Shown here: positions 44,843 to 56,160 of the stretch, piece by piece | Numbering within the stretch: position 1 is the stretch's first letter | Layout: every line of letters begins with the position of its first letter | Source of the DNA: Ophioderma brevispina | Taxonomy: Eukaryota; Echinodermata; Ophiuroidea; Amphilepidida; Ophiodermatidae | NCBI GenBank assembly: GCA_023653785.1 | Contig: JAMKCH010001624.1 | Location: 1-64,000, forward strand | Direction of reading: 5' to 3' | DNA length: 64,000 nt | The notes under the pieces: model-generated | Told to the model about the DNA's origin: nothing | What the model saw: only the letters and a program-made list of their open reading frames with translations | Databases searched by the model: none | Position numbers and translations under genes: made by a program

Positions 44843-45539
44843 TTTGTTTTGACACCTTGTGAAGTCTATTTGTATCTCCTTATAATTAGGAATGAATGAA
44901 TATGTTGTTGCCATGCAAAAAATCAGTCAGTTTCTCAATTATTATCAACAAAAGCCATAGTAAACACATTTGACACTTCCGAAACATGTTAACAATGTTA
45001 ACTGTCAATTCCGAAACGTACTTGCAACTGTGAAAAATTCAACTTTTGTTAAGATTTACAGATTTTTCTGCAATTTGTGTCAGAAAGTAACCATAGGTAG
45101 GATTTGTACAGGGAGCCGAAGCATGATTGGGATTGGCTCATGAAAACATATTTAAAAATTAAAAATTGTGAGTTGATATGAGATTTTCCATCCAAATTTT
45201 CTCTTCCCTTCCAAATATTTATGAATTCAACCAAGGACTAGTCAAAATGCAGTGTAAATTTTGAACTACATATACTTTTGAATTAAATAGTATCTCTTTT
45301 GCTGAAAATTATGTTACAATTTTGGAAAAATGGATTTTCACAAAAAAATGATTTGTGCTCAAATTTACCTCATTATGCCACAATATTTCCAAAAAAATTA
45401 ACATATTTGCAAATAGATTAAGCTCCAAAACAGTAATAAATTCAAAATTTGATCACTGTGAGTACTGGTTTAGAAAAATAAAAAATAAAAAGTACTGTAC
45501 CCGAAATTTTGACCCCAAGGGTACAAAAGTTACACGACT
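44843..45539. other. Unassigned AT-rich spacer
   Basis: CACTTCCGAAACATGTTAAC and CAATTCCGAAACGTAC near 44972-45020 resemble the motif family at 37.9-38.9 kb. No gene or element boundary seen. The Lys/Asn-rich open frame at 45355-45609 is compositional. Confidence 0.4.
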
Positions 45540-47165
45540 GATTGTGAAAATGACCATATGCCAAATGTATACGCCTAGCTCTCATAGCAAGATTTTGGAG
45601 AGCGATTGAAGAGGTGAGAATCATAAACTATACCCTGGTTCAGTGTAAGGTGGAACATGACCCCCTTCTTTCAATGCCACTTATATTCTACACATTTTGT
45701 CAGAGACGAGCTCCAAGTTGTGCCCAAAATACACTGTAGCTACTATACTCAATTTATTCTAGGGTTACATTCTGACCTTGGTCTTCTCTAGTGTTATCTG
45801 AACGTACTTTATCAAAGGTCATGTGTCACCTAGTGAACACCACTCTAAGTGTAATAAGTTTTAATTTGTTGTCAAATGTGTGCATATTACAACCCGTTTG
45901 AAACAAAGCAAATGTGCAGAAACTCATTTCAGACATGAAAATTCACTTTTGACATTGACATTGAAAATTCCTGAAAAACGTGAAATGACCAAAATGCCCC
46001 CAAACGAGGTGAAAAATAGATAAAACTGCATAAACCTGAACAACAAATTAGCCTGAAAATAAGGCAAAAGCCTGAAAATTCTCATGTGGTTACATAAAAG
46101 ACCATAGTTCAGCAAAAACATTTTGTTATTGCAAATAATTTTAGTATAACTTTGTAAAGATATGACTTATATAATGATATGCTTTTTTACTATGATTTTT
46201 TAATTTGTGTATAAAATTGTTGCAATTCTTGTGTTCTTTCGATGAATTAGACTGGCCAAACTTGTACGTTTGCTATTCATGGGAAGATTTCTGCATTACT
46301 GGCAAACATTTAGAGGTGAGAAAGGTGAGAAAATAATAACTATAATGATCTTTAGAAGTAGTGTAATAAGTTTTAATTTGATGTCAAAACGTGAGCATTA
46401 CAACTGTTTTGACACCATGCAAATGTGCAGAAACTCATTTCAGACATGAAAATTCACTTTTGACAATTAACTTGAAAAATTACTGAAAAAATGTGAAATG
46501 ACCAAAATGCCCCCCACACGAGCTGAAAATAAATAAAACTGCATAAACCTGAACAACAAAAAAGCCTGAAATCAGTCAAACGCCTGAAAATTCTCATGTG
46601 GTTACATAAAAGACCATAGTTCAGACCCACTTTGCAACTGAGAGAGCTGGCAAGATTGAGATTTACATGCTCATCTCATTTGGAACTTGGTTTTTGTTTG
46701 TTTTTGAGTCTATAAGCAATCTTCTGAATCTGTTTTACGCTCTCTCCACAGATTCCCATTTAAATGCACAACTGTCAATGAAGCAAATCACTGCCCAAAA
46801 TGATGAGGACATGACTGTTTTAATTAAACTAGCAAAAACATTTGTTATTGCAAATAATTTTAGTATAATGAATTTACTTTGTAAAGATATGATAATGATA
46901 TGCTTTTTTACTATAATGATTTTTAATTTCTGTATAAAATTGTTAAATTGTTGCAATTCTTGTGTTCTTTTAATGATTGAATTAGACTGGCCAAACTTGT
47001 ACGTTTGCTATTCATGGGAAGATTTCTGCATTACTGGCAAACAATTTAAGAGGTGAGAAATCATAACTATAATGATCTTTAGAAGTAGTGTAATAAGTTT
47101 TAATTTGATGTCAAAACGTGAGCATTACAACTGTTTTGACACCAAGCAAAGGTGCATGGTAAGGA
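45540..47165 (+). repeat. Repeat Y with exon-like core, tandem copies 2-4
   Basis: Three units spaced about 705 and 735 bases. Two have a well conserved core (46251-46315, 46986-47052) preceded by TTGCAATTCTTGTGTTCTTT and AATTAG and followed by AGAGGTGAGAAA. The core in the first (ending at 45612) is diverged. Around them recur CAGAAACTCATTTCAGACAT, GACCAAAATGCCCCC, AACTGCATAAACCTGAACAA and CATGTGGTTACATAAAAGAC. The 129-residue frame at 46667-47056 ends exactly at GTGA but is closed by stops in the other copies. Confidence 0.65.
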
Positions 47166-47278
47166 CAATAGAATACTGTGGCTGCTAAAAGTCATACTGT
47201 GAGCCACAGTATTTGTTCATTTTTTTGGATGCCTACAAATCGGCATTGCTGGGGCAGAAGACATTTGGCTGAATGACA

Positions 47279-48094
47279 TTAAGGATAGTGTCAACCCTAG
47301 TGCTTTTGTTTTTACACAAATTTCTGATTTTTGCACCATTTTAAACATCAACCTGTGTTCTATCATTACCAACAAAGGTTATCCAATGCAGACAATCCTG
47401 AGTTGTATTTTTTGCAGATTTAAAACCGCTATTTGACCATTGAAAGTCACAAAAACCACATGGTCTTAACGGCGGGAATTTAAGCACATTACACGCCGTC
47501 AGGCGCAAGGCACAGCATCGCGTCGCATGGTGAATTTTTGCTGCGTAATGAAGCGTGCCGCATATTTAATGTACTTTGTTTTTGCGCGACGCTCTTGGAA
47601 AAATGAAAAATAATATTTGAAAATGTAAACAAGCACTAATTAGACAAGATTAAAATTGCAATTTCTTCTGATTTCTGGTGTTGAAGACAAGGATTTTTGA
47701 TTCATAAGTGCATAAGATGTATTTTCATCATTGCACACATACTCAATTTTGACGTTAAAATGTAAAGCTTTTTGGAGAAAGTCAGACAGCTTGAAAGGGC
47801 GTGAAAAGTCCCTTTTTTACTAAAACAAACGGAATTTCTCAATGTTCAATTTTTGCAAAATTTGGCAAATTTTCAACAAGATAACTCCAAAAATACCAAA
47901 GTAAAAGGTAATGTTTAACTTTCCTACGATAGCAAATCAGTCTTCTCTAGGGACGGTTTTTCTCAATTTTTCATTTGTTTGATTTCTAACTAAAGATATT
48001 CCCAATCATATGACTCAATTTTTGGAAAAGAAATAAAATCATCACTTTTTTGACCATCTTTCCTTATATTCGAAAAGCAAGCTCTATTTTTAAA
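47279..48094 (+). mobile_element. 1 kb TTAA element, copy 2, segment 1 of 3
   Basis: Begins TTAAGGATAGTGTCAACCCT, equal to the inverse of the right end of 56983-58030. It stays collinear with that copy to TTATATTCGAAAAGCAAGCT, where it stops in mid-element. The remaining parts are found at 50102-50299 and 55051-55125. Together about 1.08 kb, close to the 1.05 kb of the intact copy. Confidence 0.8.
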
Positions 48095-48784
48095 CGAGAG
48101 CATCAAGGATGCTGTGACTTACTCCAGTGTTATGGTGAGTTGTGCAATGAGATTTGAGATCAAACCACTTAATAAGTCAAGCAATAATGGCAAATGGCAT
48201 GCTAAGTGATATTTCCCATATCCTAACGTCCTTTAACTGTTAACTTAAACATTTACCAGTTAAGTTGACCCTAGATCTAACAAGAAAAATAATACAACCT
48301 TCCTTTTTTGCATGATTGCCAGGTATGTATTTTTGTTCGAAAAGGATGTTTGGGAATAAGGCCTATAGAGCCAGTGGAATTTTTTGTATTGTTAAGGCCA
48401 AACCAAAAAACAAGTTGTTTCCAGTAGGTAGTTCCAAAACCTAAAATGTAAAATGCATTTTATTTTTAATGTTAAAAAGTACATCCCTCTATTGACCTCT
48501 ATATGGTCATAATGGTCAGAGTTAAACCTCATCTCTTTTATGAAGCTAATTTGCAATTGTATAGACATTGCCATTTTAATTAACCGAGCAGATACTAAGG
48601 TATCACTTTTTCATACTCTGATTTTATCACAAGCACACACAACATATTGACACAACATATTGACCTAGCCCCCCCCCAAAAAAAAGGTATCTGGAATGTT
48701 GTTGATAACAGAGAACTTGAAAGAGCTTAATGTTATCCCCTACAGCTTGCACTATTTTAGAAGTTGTTTTGCATTAATTACAAA

Positions 48785-48998
48785 CTATAATTTTGCGGTT
48801 CACGGCTTTCATCACGCTCCCTAATTAAAAGAATTTAGCTGTGTGCCGCTCCATGACCTTGGCACATGACTTAGAACCTCATCAACATCTGGGGATCCCA
48901 TTGTGCACATATGCCATAAGTTTTGGGTTCCAAGTGAACTCCAACTTTTCAATTTGAGGTCAATTATACATTTGTTAATCCTTATTTTTCAACGTAGT
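48785..48998 (+). repeat. TGACCT-rich dispersed repeat, copy E (partial)
   Basis: CTATAATTTTGCGGTTCACG, CCGCTCCATGACCTTGG and GGGGATCCCATTGTGCAC. It is truncated after the first internal unit and its TGACCT motifs are decayed. Confidence 0.65.
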
Positions 48999-49416
48999 AA
49001 TATCTGATAATTTAGAAAAAATATTGAGTTCACAATCCTCCTTCGGGGTTAGTTGGAATAATCCCGCTACAAAGTAGTGTAATTTCCAATATAGTCATTT
49101 AGATTCAAATATTTGTGACCAGGCCTAGCCTTAAGTCAAGTCTGGGGTGTGATCGTTGGATATGCGTAAGAGCCGCCCTCCCTACCGTTTAAGAGGGTCT
49201 TTGAATAAACCACACTCTGGTTACGCGCCGGAAGTTTGATGCCATTCTTGCTGTTAGGTTGGCATGTCCCACCCCCAGCTTCCTAATAAACCTGTACATG
49301 TATTGTTTTGCTGTCATACCCCACAATCTTAAAACGGCCAGTTTTGTTTGACTTGGTGAAACCATTTTTAATTATTATGTACTACATTTTTTACCATTAA
49401 CATTTAATTTCTATTC

Positions 49417-49533
49417 TCTCTCTCTCTCTGTCACCACTCACTCACCACTCACTCACTCACTCCACTCACTCACGTTCACTCACACACACTCTCACCACAC
49501 TCTCACACACACACACACACCCTCACACACACA
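49417..49533. repeat. CT / CACT / CA microsatellite
   Basis: (CT)n passes into CACTCACT-type repeats and then (CA)n, with scattered interruptions. Compound simple repeat, without further structure. Confidence 0.85.
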
Positions 49534-50101
49534 CAACAACACACCATGCACACATACACATATATGAAACAGATCCATAAAATGAAGTGGCATTCAAAGG
49601 AAAATTTAATCATTTTTAGATGTCAATACAAGAAAATTTCAAGGGAAAATTCTGCTAAATTTAAGGTAACATGCTCTCTGTGTGAACAAATCATAATTTT
49701 TTATTATGTTTATTGCAAATTTTCATTGCAACTACCTAGTGTAAAACAACTAGGCTAATACTAATGTGCTATAGGAAAGAACTGCAGAGTGGAGTGTCTG
49801 ACCTTGTCATAGACATCTATGCCCTGTTTTCTGGTAACTAAGCATGGTCTAACGGCCTTCACAATTACTGACCTTGATGGCCCTGGCTTTGCCAAAAATG
49901 GTTCCCTGTTCTTGGTAGAGACCCACTACTCACTAGCCGGCCCAACGGGTGCCATACAACTAACGTGAACCAAGGGTATTGACTATTACATTGATTTTTT
50001 TGTCTAACAAATTGTGTTACAGCTAAGGTTGAGTCCACGCCACCAGTCCCAAGGTTGAGTTACACTCAGCAGTCTTATATAGACTTACGACTTCGTAAGT
50101 C

Positions 50102-50299
50102 AAAAATGAAACCGTCCCTAAACAAATTTTGTCTTTTTTCTAAAAAATAACATAGAAATCATGAAATTCAATTGTTTTTGTTATGCTTCTGAAAATTTTG
50201 GGGGCAAATCATGTTTTAAGTATTTTTCTCAAATCCGGAAAGTTTTACCTTAATCTGATGCCATCATCGGGTTCTTCGTCTATTTTTTTCTAAAAATTA
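50102..50299 (+). mobile_element. 1 kb TTAA element, copy 2, segment 2 of 3
   Basis: AAAATGAAACCGTCCCTAAA through CTGATGCCATCATCGGGTTC continues exactly where segment 1 stopped, judged against 57060-57265 inverted and 28500-28710. It is cut again at the TACCTTATATCC terminus of the element at 50300. Confidence 0.8.
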
Positions 50300-51419
50300 T
50301 ACCTTATATCCTCTAATAAATGCCCCTCCACTGTTTTTGTATGAAAAGAACCCTCCAATAAATCCCCCCCAAAAAGTACATGTATGAGAACAGACAGTGA
50401 TGACAGGCCTACGCAGCCCGTGCTCGCAGCACCACATCTTAACACGGCAAACCTGCTCTGGGAGAATTGCTCTAGATGCATTAATACTGCTAGTTTAGCA
50501 TGATACTACTGCTAGTGCAATAAAAGATATTTTATCTAAAACTATATTCAGATTTGTAAAAAAAAACCAACATTTTCAATGATTTTATATGCAGCAACAA
50601 ATCATTGTTTTCAAACCATGCTACTTACAATTTCGGCTGTCATCACCAACCCCCCGCTGCACAAACGTCTAATTTCCCGGGTTCACGTGAGGCAGGTTGG
50701 GATGGTAATGTCTAGAAACGCTCTCAATGCTATTTTTTCTCAATTAAACGAGTGCATCAATGATTCAGAAACCCCATCACTTGGATGTAGGAATGCAATA
50801 GTTTTGGGGGGTCATAGTTCAGTCGGGTCATTACAAGTCATTGACCTATAGCCCAGGGTCTTGGCCAGTGGTTATCTTGAGCAAGTTTGGTGGCTAGATA
50901 ACTCAACTTGGGAATGTTTTGATGTTGGGGATCAAAGTCAAGTAGGGTCATTGGAGGTCAAAAGGGCATCTGGGCATAAGTGGGCATTCTGTGCTTACCT
51001 AAGAGTTCTGGACCGGTTGTTTCTTTAATAGTTTTTACTAGGGAGGCGGTCCTTGGATTTGGCAATTACCTGGTGTTTTGCGATCCCTGGATTGAATGAG
51101 ACTCAGGTTTTGCGGTTCATTTGACCTTGATGACCCCCTGATTGTCCTTGTCATGACTTAAAATTTTCATCAACAATCGCCCCGCCCACCAAGATTCACC
51201 TGATACTAAGTTTACCCATTTGACCTCCTTTGACCTTGAATGACCTAGGATGACCTTGTTGTGACCTAAACAAGATTTTTGCACTCAAGTTTCATGTCCT
51301 ACACCAACACCAATGTTTAAACCCCAATTACCTTTGATCTGAATGACCCTAATTCACCACTAGCTGAGCATACCTGCTAGATGGTATACTGGAATGTATT
51401 TTTACCTAATTTAGCGCCC

Positions 51420-52440
51420 CAGGTGCTTCATATCCATACGTCAAAGCATGGGTATGAAAGCACGGCCAAGTTACCCACTAATGGCCCCTACATTACCTTT
51501 TGCTCCCCAAAATAACCCCTCGAAAACACGTGACAAAAAATCGTACGGCGACTCGACCCAAATACAAAAAATCATATCCATGCATCAAAGCACGGCCAAG
51601 TTACCCGATAACGACCCCTGGATGACCTTTGAATCCAAAAATGCCCCCTCGAAAAACGTGACCACCAAAACACTCGTCGGTTGAAAAAACTACCACCACC
51701 TCAAAAACTCATATCCATACGTTAAAAAGGTAAATGACCTTTGACCCCCAAATGACCCTGACAAACGTGATCAACAAAACTTTATGGCAAAACTTACCAC
51801 CCATACCAAACTTCATATCCATTATATATAAAAAGCACGACCACGGATAATGACCCCTGGATGACTTTGACACCAAATGCCCCTGGCCCTCGAAAAACAT
51901 GACCACAAAATAGTTACGGCAAAACTACCACAATTACAAAAACTCTTAGCGCATATCTCAAAGCACGGCAAGTTACCCGATAACGACCCCCCTAGATGAC
52001 CTTTGACCCCCAACGACCCCTTGAAAATGTGACACAAAACTTGTACGGCAAAATTCTACCAATACAAAACTCATAATCCTAGGTCAAAAGCACGGCAAGC
52101 TTACCGTAACGACCCCCTGTATGAACCTTTGACCCCAAAAGGACCCTCAAAAACATGACCACAAAACTCGTACGGGAAACTCTACCACACCACATCAAAT
52201 TCATATCCATACGTAAAAAAGCACGGTTCAAGCTACCCAAAACCGATCCTGAAGGACCTGTGACCCCCAAATGGACCCCTCAAAACGTGATCACAAAACT
52301 CGTACTGCAAAAACACCACCATACCAAAAATATATCCATATATCAAAGCAGATAACGGACCTGGATGACCGTTGACACCAAAATGCCCCTGGCCTCAAAG
52401 CACGGCCAAGTATCCAATAAACGACCCTGAAGACCTTTCC
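51420..52440 (+). repeat. Satellite, ~125 bp period, with TGACCTTTGACC
   Basis: About eight units. Landmarks are CATATCCATACGTCAAAGCA, CACGGCCAAGTTACCCGATA, ACGACCCCTGGATGACCTTT, GACCCCCAAATGACCCC, GAAAACGTGACCACAAAACT and CGTACGGCAAAACTACCAC. Unit starts lie near 51430, 51570, 51708, 51812, 51950, 52070, 52201 and 52325. TGACCTTTGACCC is intact at 51735 and 51997. The flank at 50830-51400 is also rich in TGACCT and AGGTCA half-sites. Open frames in it are repeat translations. Confidence 0.75.
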
Positions 52441-53047
52441 ACGAGCTGCCAACATGAGGATTTTGGATATCAGGGCTGATTTGATCTTGGAATCAGGAGA
52501 TTGAGATTTGATTTGGAATCAGGGAGATTTTATTTTTTATTTGTTTTAGCGAGCATTACCTAGGTAAGCAAGAGGGATACAGCCAATGGATACTGTCTTA
52601 AGACACTATCAGTGATTTGCTAAATCAGTAAACCAAAAAAATCATCAAAAATGATTTTTGCCGTATTGTAACAAGTACAGGTATCCTAACAACATACCCT
52701 GCAAATGATAAAGACAAGAGCAGCAACCTAATAAGACAGAATTGAGATGAGTCGATTACGTCCGTTGGGACACGGATACAACATCGTATTGAATGGAGAA
52801 ATCGTATCTTGGAAACAATTGCCGTTCTTCCTTTTCTGTCAATTCTACAGCTAGAAAAGGTTAACACTTAGGAGAATTATTGACAGACTTATCTTCCACT
52901 TTGAAGCTATTCCTGCAAATTCAAATATTTTTCAAACATCACTGATAGTTTGTCTTTAAAGATCAATTGACAAGCTTCCAAAACTGTTCAGTAGGAGGAA
53001 AACTTAGTCCATTTTATTTTTTTTTTAAAAGGAATGAACATGAAAGG

Positions 53048-53430
53048 GTTGAAGTAAAAGTCAACGTGAAAAGGTTCGTAACTTGAAAACGGAGCCACCT
53101 ACATAGGGATACAAGGGGCCATGAGATTAGAGCTCTTGAAAAAGAAAGCTTTCTCGAAAAAAATTGAACAGGGCTCCGCCGGCTGACAGCCCCAATTTAG
53201 GAACTGTCAGCAGGAACTTAGTCAAGTATGAGATTTAAAAAAAAATATTTGGAAATGAAAAAAAAATGGTTGAAGTAAACGTAAAAGTCAACTTAAAAGG
53301 CTCAAACTTTGAAAAGGGAGCCATCTACAAACATGTGAAATGCATCATGTATGATAGAAGCTCTTTAAAAATTAAAGCTTTCCCGAAAAAAAGTGCCAGG
53401 CTCCGCCGTCTGACAGCCCCTTTAGGGAAC
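53048..53430 (+). repeat. Tandem repeat, ~220 bp x 2
   Basis: GGTTGAAGTAAA at 53048 and 53267 begin two copies that continue AAAGTCAAC, GGAGCCA(C/T)CTACA, AAAGCTTTC(T/C)CGAAAAAAA, GGCTCCGCCG and CTGACAGCCCC. The CTGACAGCCCC... GGAACTGTCAG segment of the first copy can form a small stem. Non-coding. Confidence 0.7.
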
Positions 53431-53459
53431 TGTAAGTGGGAACAAAGTCCACACCAGGC

Positions 53460-54974
53460 ACACTGAAATAATTATAACCTAACACATTTGCACTAATAGC
53501 ATGATGGCGCAATTCAAAAAGGCCAACAGTCAAATCACAAAAGGTCATTATCTGAGGCCTATCCCTTTGCACAATGGAGTTACGTTGTTAACACTTTAAG
53601 ACACCAGCATTACACTATGTGTAGACAAATGTGGGTCTCTCCTTCGGCTTTGCGATTTATTCTATGAGACGTGGTGCAAAAATACCCAAGTTATTATTAA
53701 CATCAACTCTTAAAAGGCCTTTTGATCATCTGGTATACACCTTTCAAGGTCTTAAAACCATTTCTAATTAACATTGAAAGTTTTACAATAAAGTTGTAGC
53801 ATTTGGGCATTTGACCTACTAACTAACAGGGCCCCATGGGGTCCTTACGGTCACCTTACTCAGGAAGAGGGATATTTGAAACAAATATTTTAAAACAATC
53901 TATATTTTTAAATTCCAAGTACGCCTTCCTCTTGATAACCATAAGTTAACTTTGAAAATCTTTATTAATTTAATCAAGGTCTCATTATTAGAACTCAAGT
54001 TTAAGTCATTTACCCAATCAATTTCCCCACATTCCATGTGGAAAATTAAAGGGCTGCCAAAAAATTGTTGAGTAGGTCTGGTTTGTTTACACTAATCTAT
54101 CAAGTCAAATGGGAACTGGGCACTTGTGTTTGATCTCAGTCCCTGGTAAGCCCTCGCATGCTTGGTAGATATGGCAACCATGATCACTGTTTCATTTTCG
54201 GCCGAAGAACCCCACTAGAACCGGGTTAATAGGTGCACACAAACAATAGGCATTTCAGTAGACAGACGACAAGCGCGGCATCAATGATGTCCAAAATTGA
54301 CAAAAAAGATACAAAAGTCACACAAAATGACTCCGTCACTGGAAATTTAAAAATCAAGCCCAACATGAGATTCCCATGTGTCCGACTTCCACTAGGCAGC
54401 TTTTCGTCAAAAAAATGCAAATAAAACGCCGACTAGTAGAGAAAAATAGAACAGCGCTCTACGATAGCAATAACCATCAATTCAATAATGATGGTTAAAA
54501 AAAAAGAAGGAAAAAAGAGTTGTAAAATACTTTCGGGCAGTATTTAAAATTTTTTGAAATTTATTAGCATTTTTTCCAGATGTTGGTTATTTCTTTTCAG
54601 CCTTCACCCCTGAGGAGTGGCGATTGGACAGGTTTTGTAGACGGATCTTAATGTTCTATTTTCTTATGATGACCGACACCACGGGGAGGAAAGGGGTAGC
54701 AATTTTCCGCACCAATCTGAACGACAGCATGGGTGAGATCGAATTTGACACAATTTTTGACAAATTTTCATGTGCACCAAAGTATGGGAGCCTGTAATCA
54801 GAGAAAAGAAAGGCTCCAAACAAGATGATGAATTGAACATCCAGAGCACAACACGCCGTCGGCAGTAGTAGTGAAAATAGCCGAAATCGTTGGCCATTTT
54901 GGCCCAGGGAACAAAATCAAAAAAATTTGTGGTTGGCTGAAAACGCTCATTTTAAAGGAAATATTTCACTCTGG
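53460..54974. other. Unassigned interior of the 4.75 kb element
   Basis: No repeat or domain recognised. Opposite-strand open frames at 54226-54424 and 54664-54897 are short and unsupported. Confidence 0.4.
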
Positions 54975-55050
54975 AAAATTCACCCGAATAAACGCCCCCC
55001 TTTAGAAAATGCACACGCCCCGGGGCATTATAGATGGGGGATATACGGTA

Positions 55051-55125
55051 CAGACAATAATCAATATTTGCAAAGGTACAAACCAAACTAGATACTCGGA
55101 AGCTCAAGGTTGACACTGCCCTTAA
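55051..55125 (+). mobile_element. 1 kb TTAA element, copy 2, segment 3 of 3
   Basis: AATAATCAATATTTGCAAAG, GATACTCGGAAGCTCAAGG and the terminus TTGACACTGCCCTTAA equal the inverse of 56983-57058. This is the distal end of the split copy. Its TTAA is shared with the MITE that starts at 55122. Confidence 0.8.
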
Positions 55126-55467
55126 AGGGGCATTTCGTGATCCACAGCCTCGTCCCCCCGACTTACCTAAAAAATGTTGAGATTTTTATATCATCTGAAC
55201 CGTTAGCCTTAGTAATCCACGTGTGCCCAATCTTACATGCAAATTCGGTCGCCTCTGTAAGAAATTCGCAATTTTGTATTTTCTGTCCGTAAACGGACAG
55301 AAATTACAGTACAGTAGCCTATGGGACCGTGAGAAACCAGCAATTGCTCATAACACAAAACCACAAGATCGGGATCAGCTCAGATTTTGAGAATATGCTT
55401 TTCTCAAGGATATCTAGTGATCAATGAATAAAACAGAAGGTGCTGAAATCACGAAATGCACCTTTAA
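55122..55467. mobile_element. TTAA MITE, AGGGGCATTTCGTGAT ends, copy B
   Basis: TTAAAGGGGCATTTCGTGAT at the left, ATCACGAAATGCACCTTTAA at the right. Better preserved than 36548-36894, with which it is collinear. After the right TTAA both loci share GGTAATGG(T/C)GAT(C/T)GTTG, which may be part of the element or of a larger duplicated host sequence. Confidence 0.8.
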
Positions 55468-55990
55468 GGTAATGGCGATTGTTGCGCCGAATATTTTAAA
55501 ATTCTATCAAATCGTTATGGCCCATAGTATTAACTCTAACAGATACAATTGCCCAGTGTGTAACAGTCAGGCCGACCTATTTCAAGATACCAGGTACTAA
55601 AATGTTTACAAAAATTGTTAACTGGTCTATACTGTTGTATATTAAGGGGGGTTATCCCATTGCTAATGGGAAAAAATGTTTTCACTGCCAAAAGTGAGAT
55701 ATTATAATAGCCGCATGCGGTAAAGTCTCAGCTTTGAAATACTTTTTATTTGACTAAAAAGATATGCCCGATCAAAGTGTAGGAGGTGACACAAAACTTG
55801 TCAAAAAACATTTTGTCATATAATTTTACATGTATTATTAGTTTCAACCTGTGATAATTAACATATTTTTCCAAAACTAATTATGCAAAACGTCAGATAA
55901 ACCGAGTTGTTCTTCAGCCGTGGATGCTGAGAAAAATGAAACTGAGAACCAACAGTCCTATGAAGATAGTGACAAACCGAGTACTATATT

Positions 55991-56160
55991 TCGTCCAGCC
56001 TGAACTAAGGAGTGATGTCATAGCTTTCACGCAGCTATTGTGCATGCATATCGCGCATGCCGACTTTGTACGCTCGCGATTGCAGTTGCGGCTTACTGCG
56101 ATTCGCACGTTTAAGACTGTGTGATAGCTATGACGTCACTCCTTAGTTCAGGCCGGACGA
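55991..56160. mobile_element. MITE, GTCCGGCCTGAACTAAGGAG ends
   Basis: The left GTCCAGCCTGAACTAAGGAG continues TGATGTCATAGCT, inverse of AGCTATGACGTCACTCC and TTAGTTCAGGCCGGAC at the right. There are 33 paired bases with two mismatches, plus an outer TC/GA pair, giving a total of 170 bases. The right edge abuts the gag-like relic. A target duplication is not evident. Confidence 0.75.

Larger units (their letters stand above)
48095..50101. mobile_element. ~2.0 kb insertion in the TTAA element
   Basis: Sequence absent from the other copies. It includes a partial TGACCT-family repeat (48785-48998), CT/CACT/CA microsatellites (about 49417-49533), and a terminal near-palindrome GACTTACGACTTCGTAAGTC at about 50085-50104. 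No inverted termini or coding frame were found, so the element type is unknown. The edges are placed by homology to the interrupted element and may be off by a few bases. Confidence 0.55.
50300..55050. mobile_element. 4.75 kb TA-flanked element, TACCGTATATCC ends
   Basis: The left end TACCTTATATCCTCTAATAA, followed by ATGCCCC, is inverted relative to the right end GGGGCATTATAGATGGGGGA with TATACGGTA. Both resemble the ends of 4163-6234. It sits exactly between segments 2 and 3 of the split TTAA element, which independently fixes its boundaries. The interior holds the satellite at 51420-52440 and a 220-base tandem repeat at 53048-53430. No transposase-like frame was seen. Confidence 0.65.

Noticed and set aside
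46667..47056. 129-residue frame ending at a GTGA splice-like site
   Set aside because: As a protein it is hydrophobic and Cys/Ile-rich without a domain, and the same frame is closed in sister copies at 46.25 and 37.05 kb. Kept only as an exon-like repeat finding.
51420..52440. CRISPR array or coding repeat protein
   Set aside because: Units are ~125 bases without a constant repeat / unique spacer division, copies differ by indels that break every frame, and the context is animal DNA.
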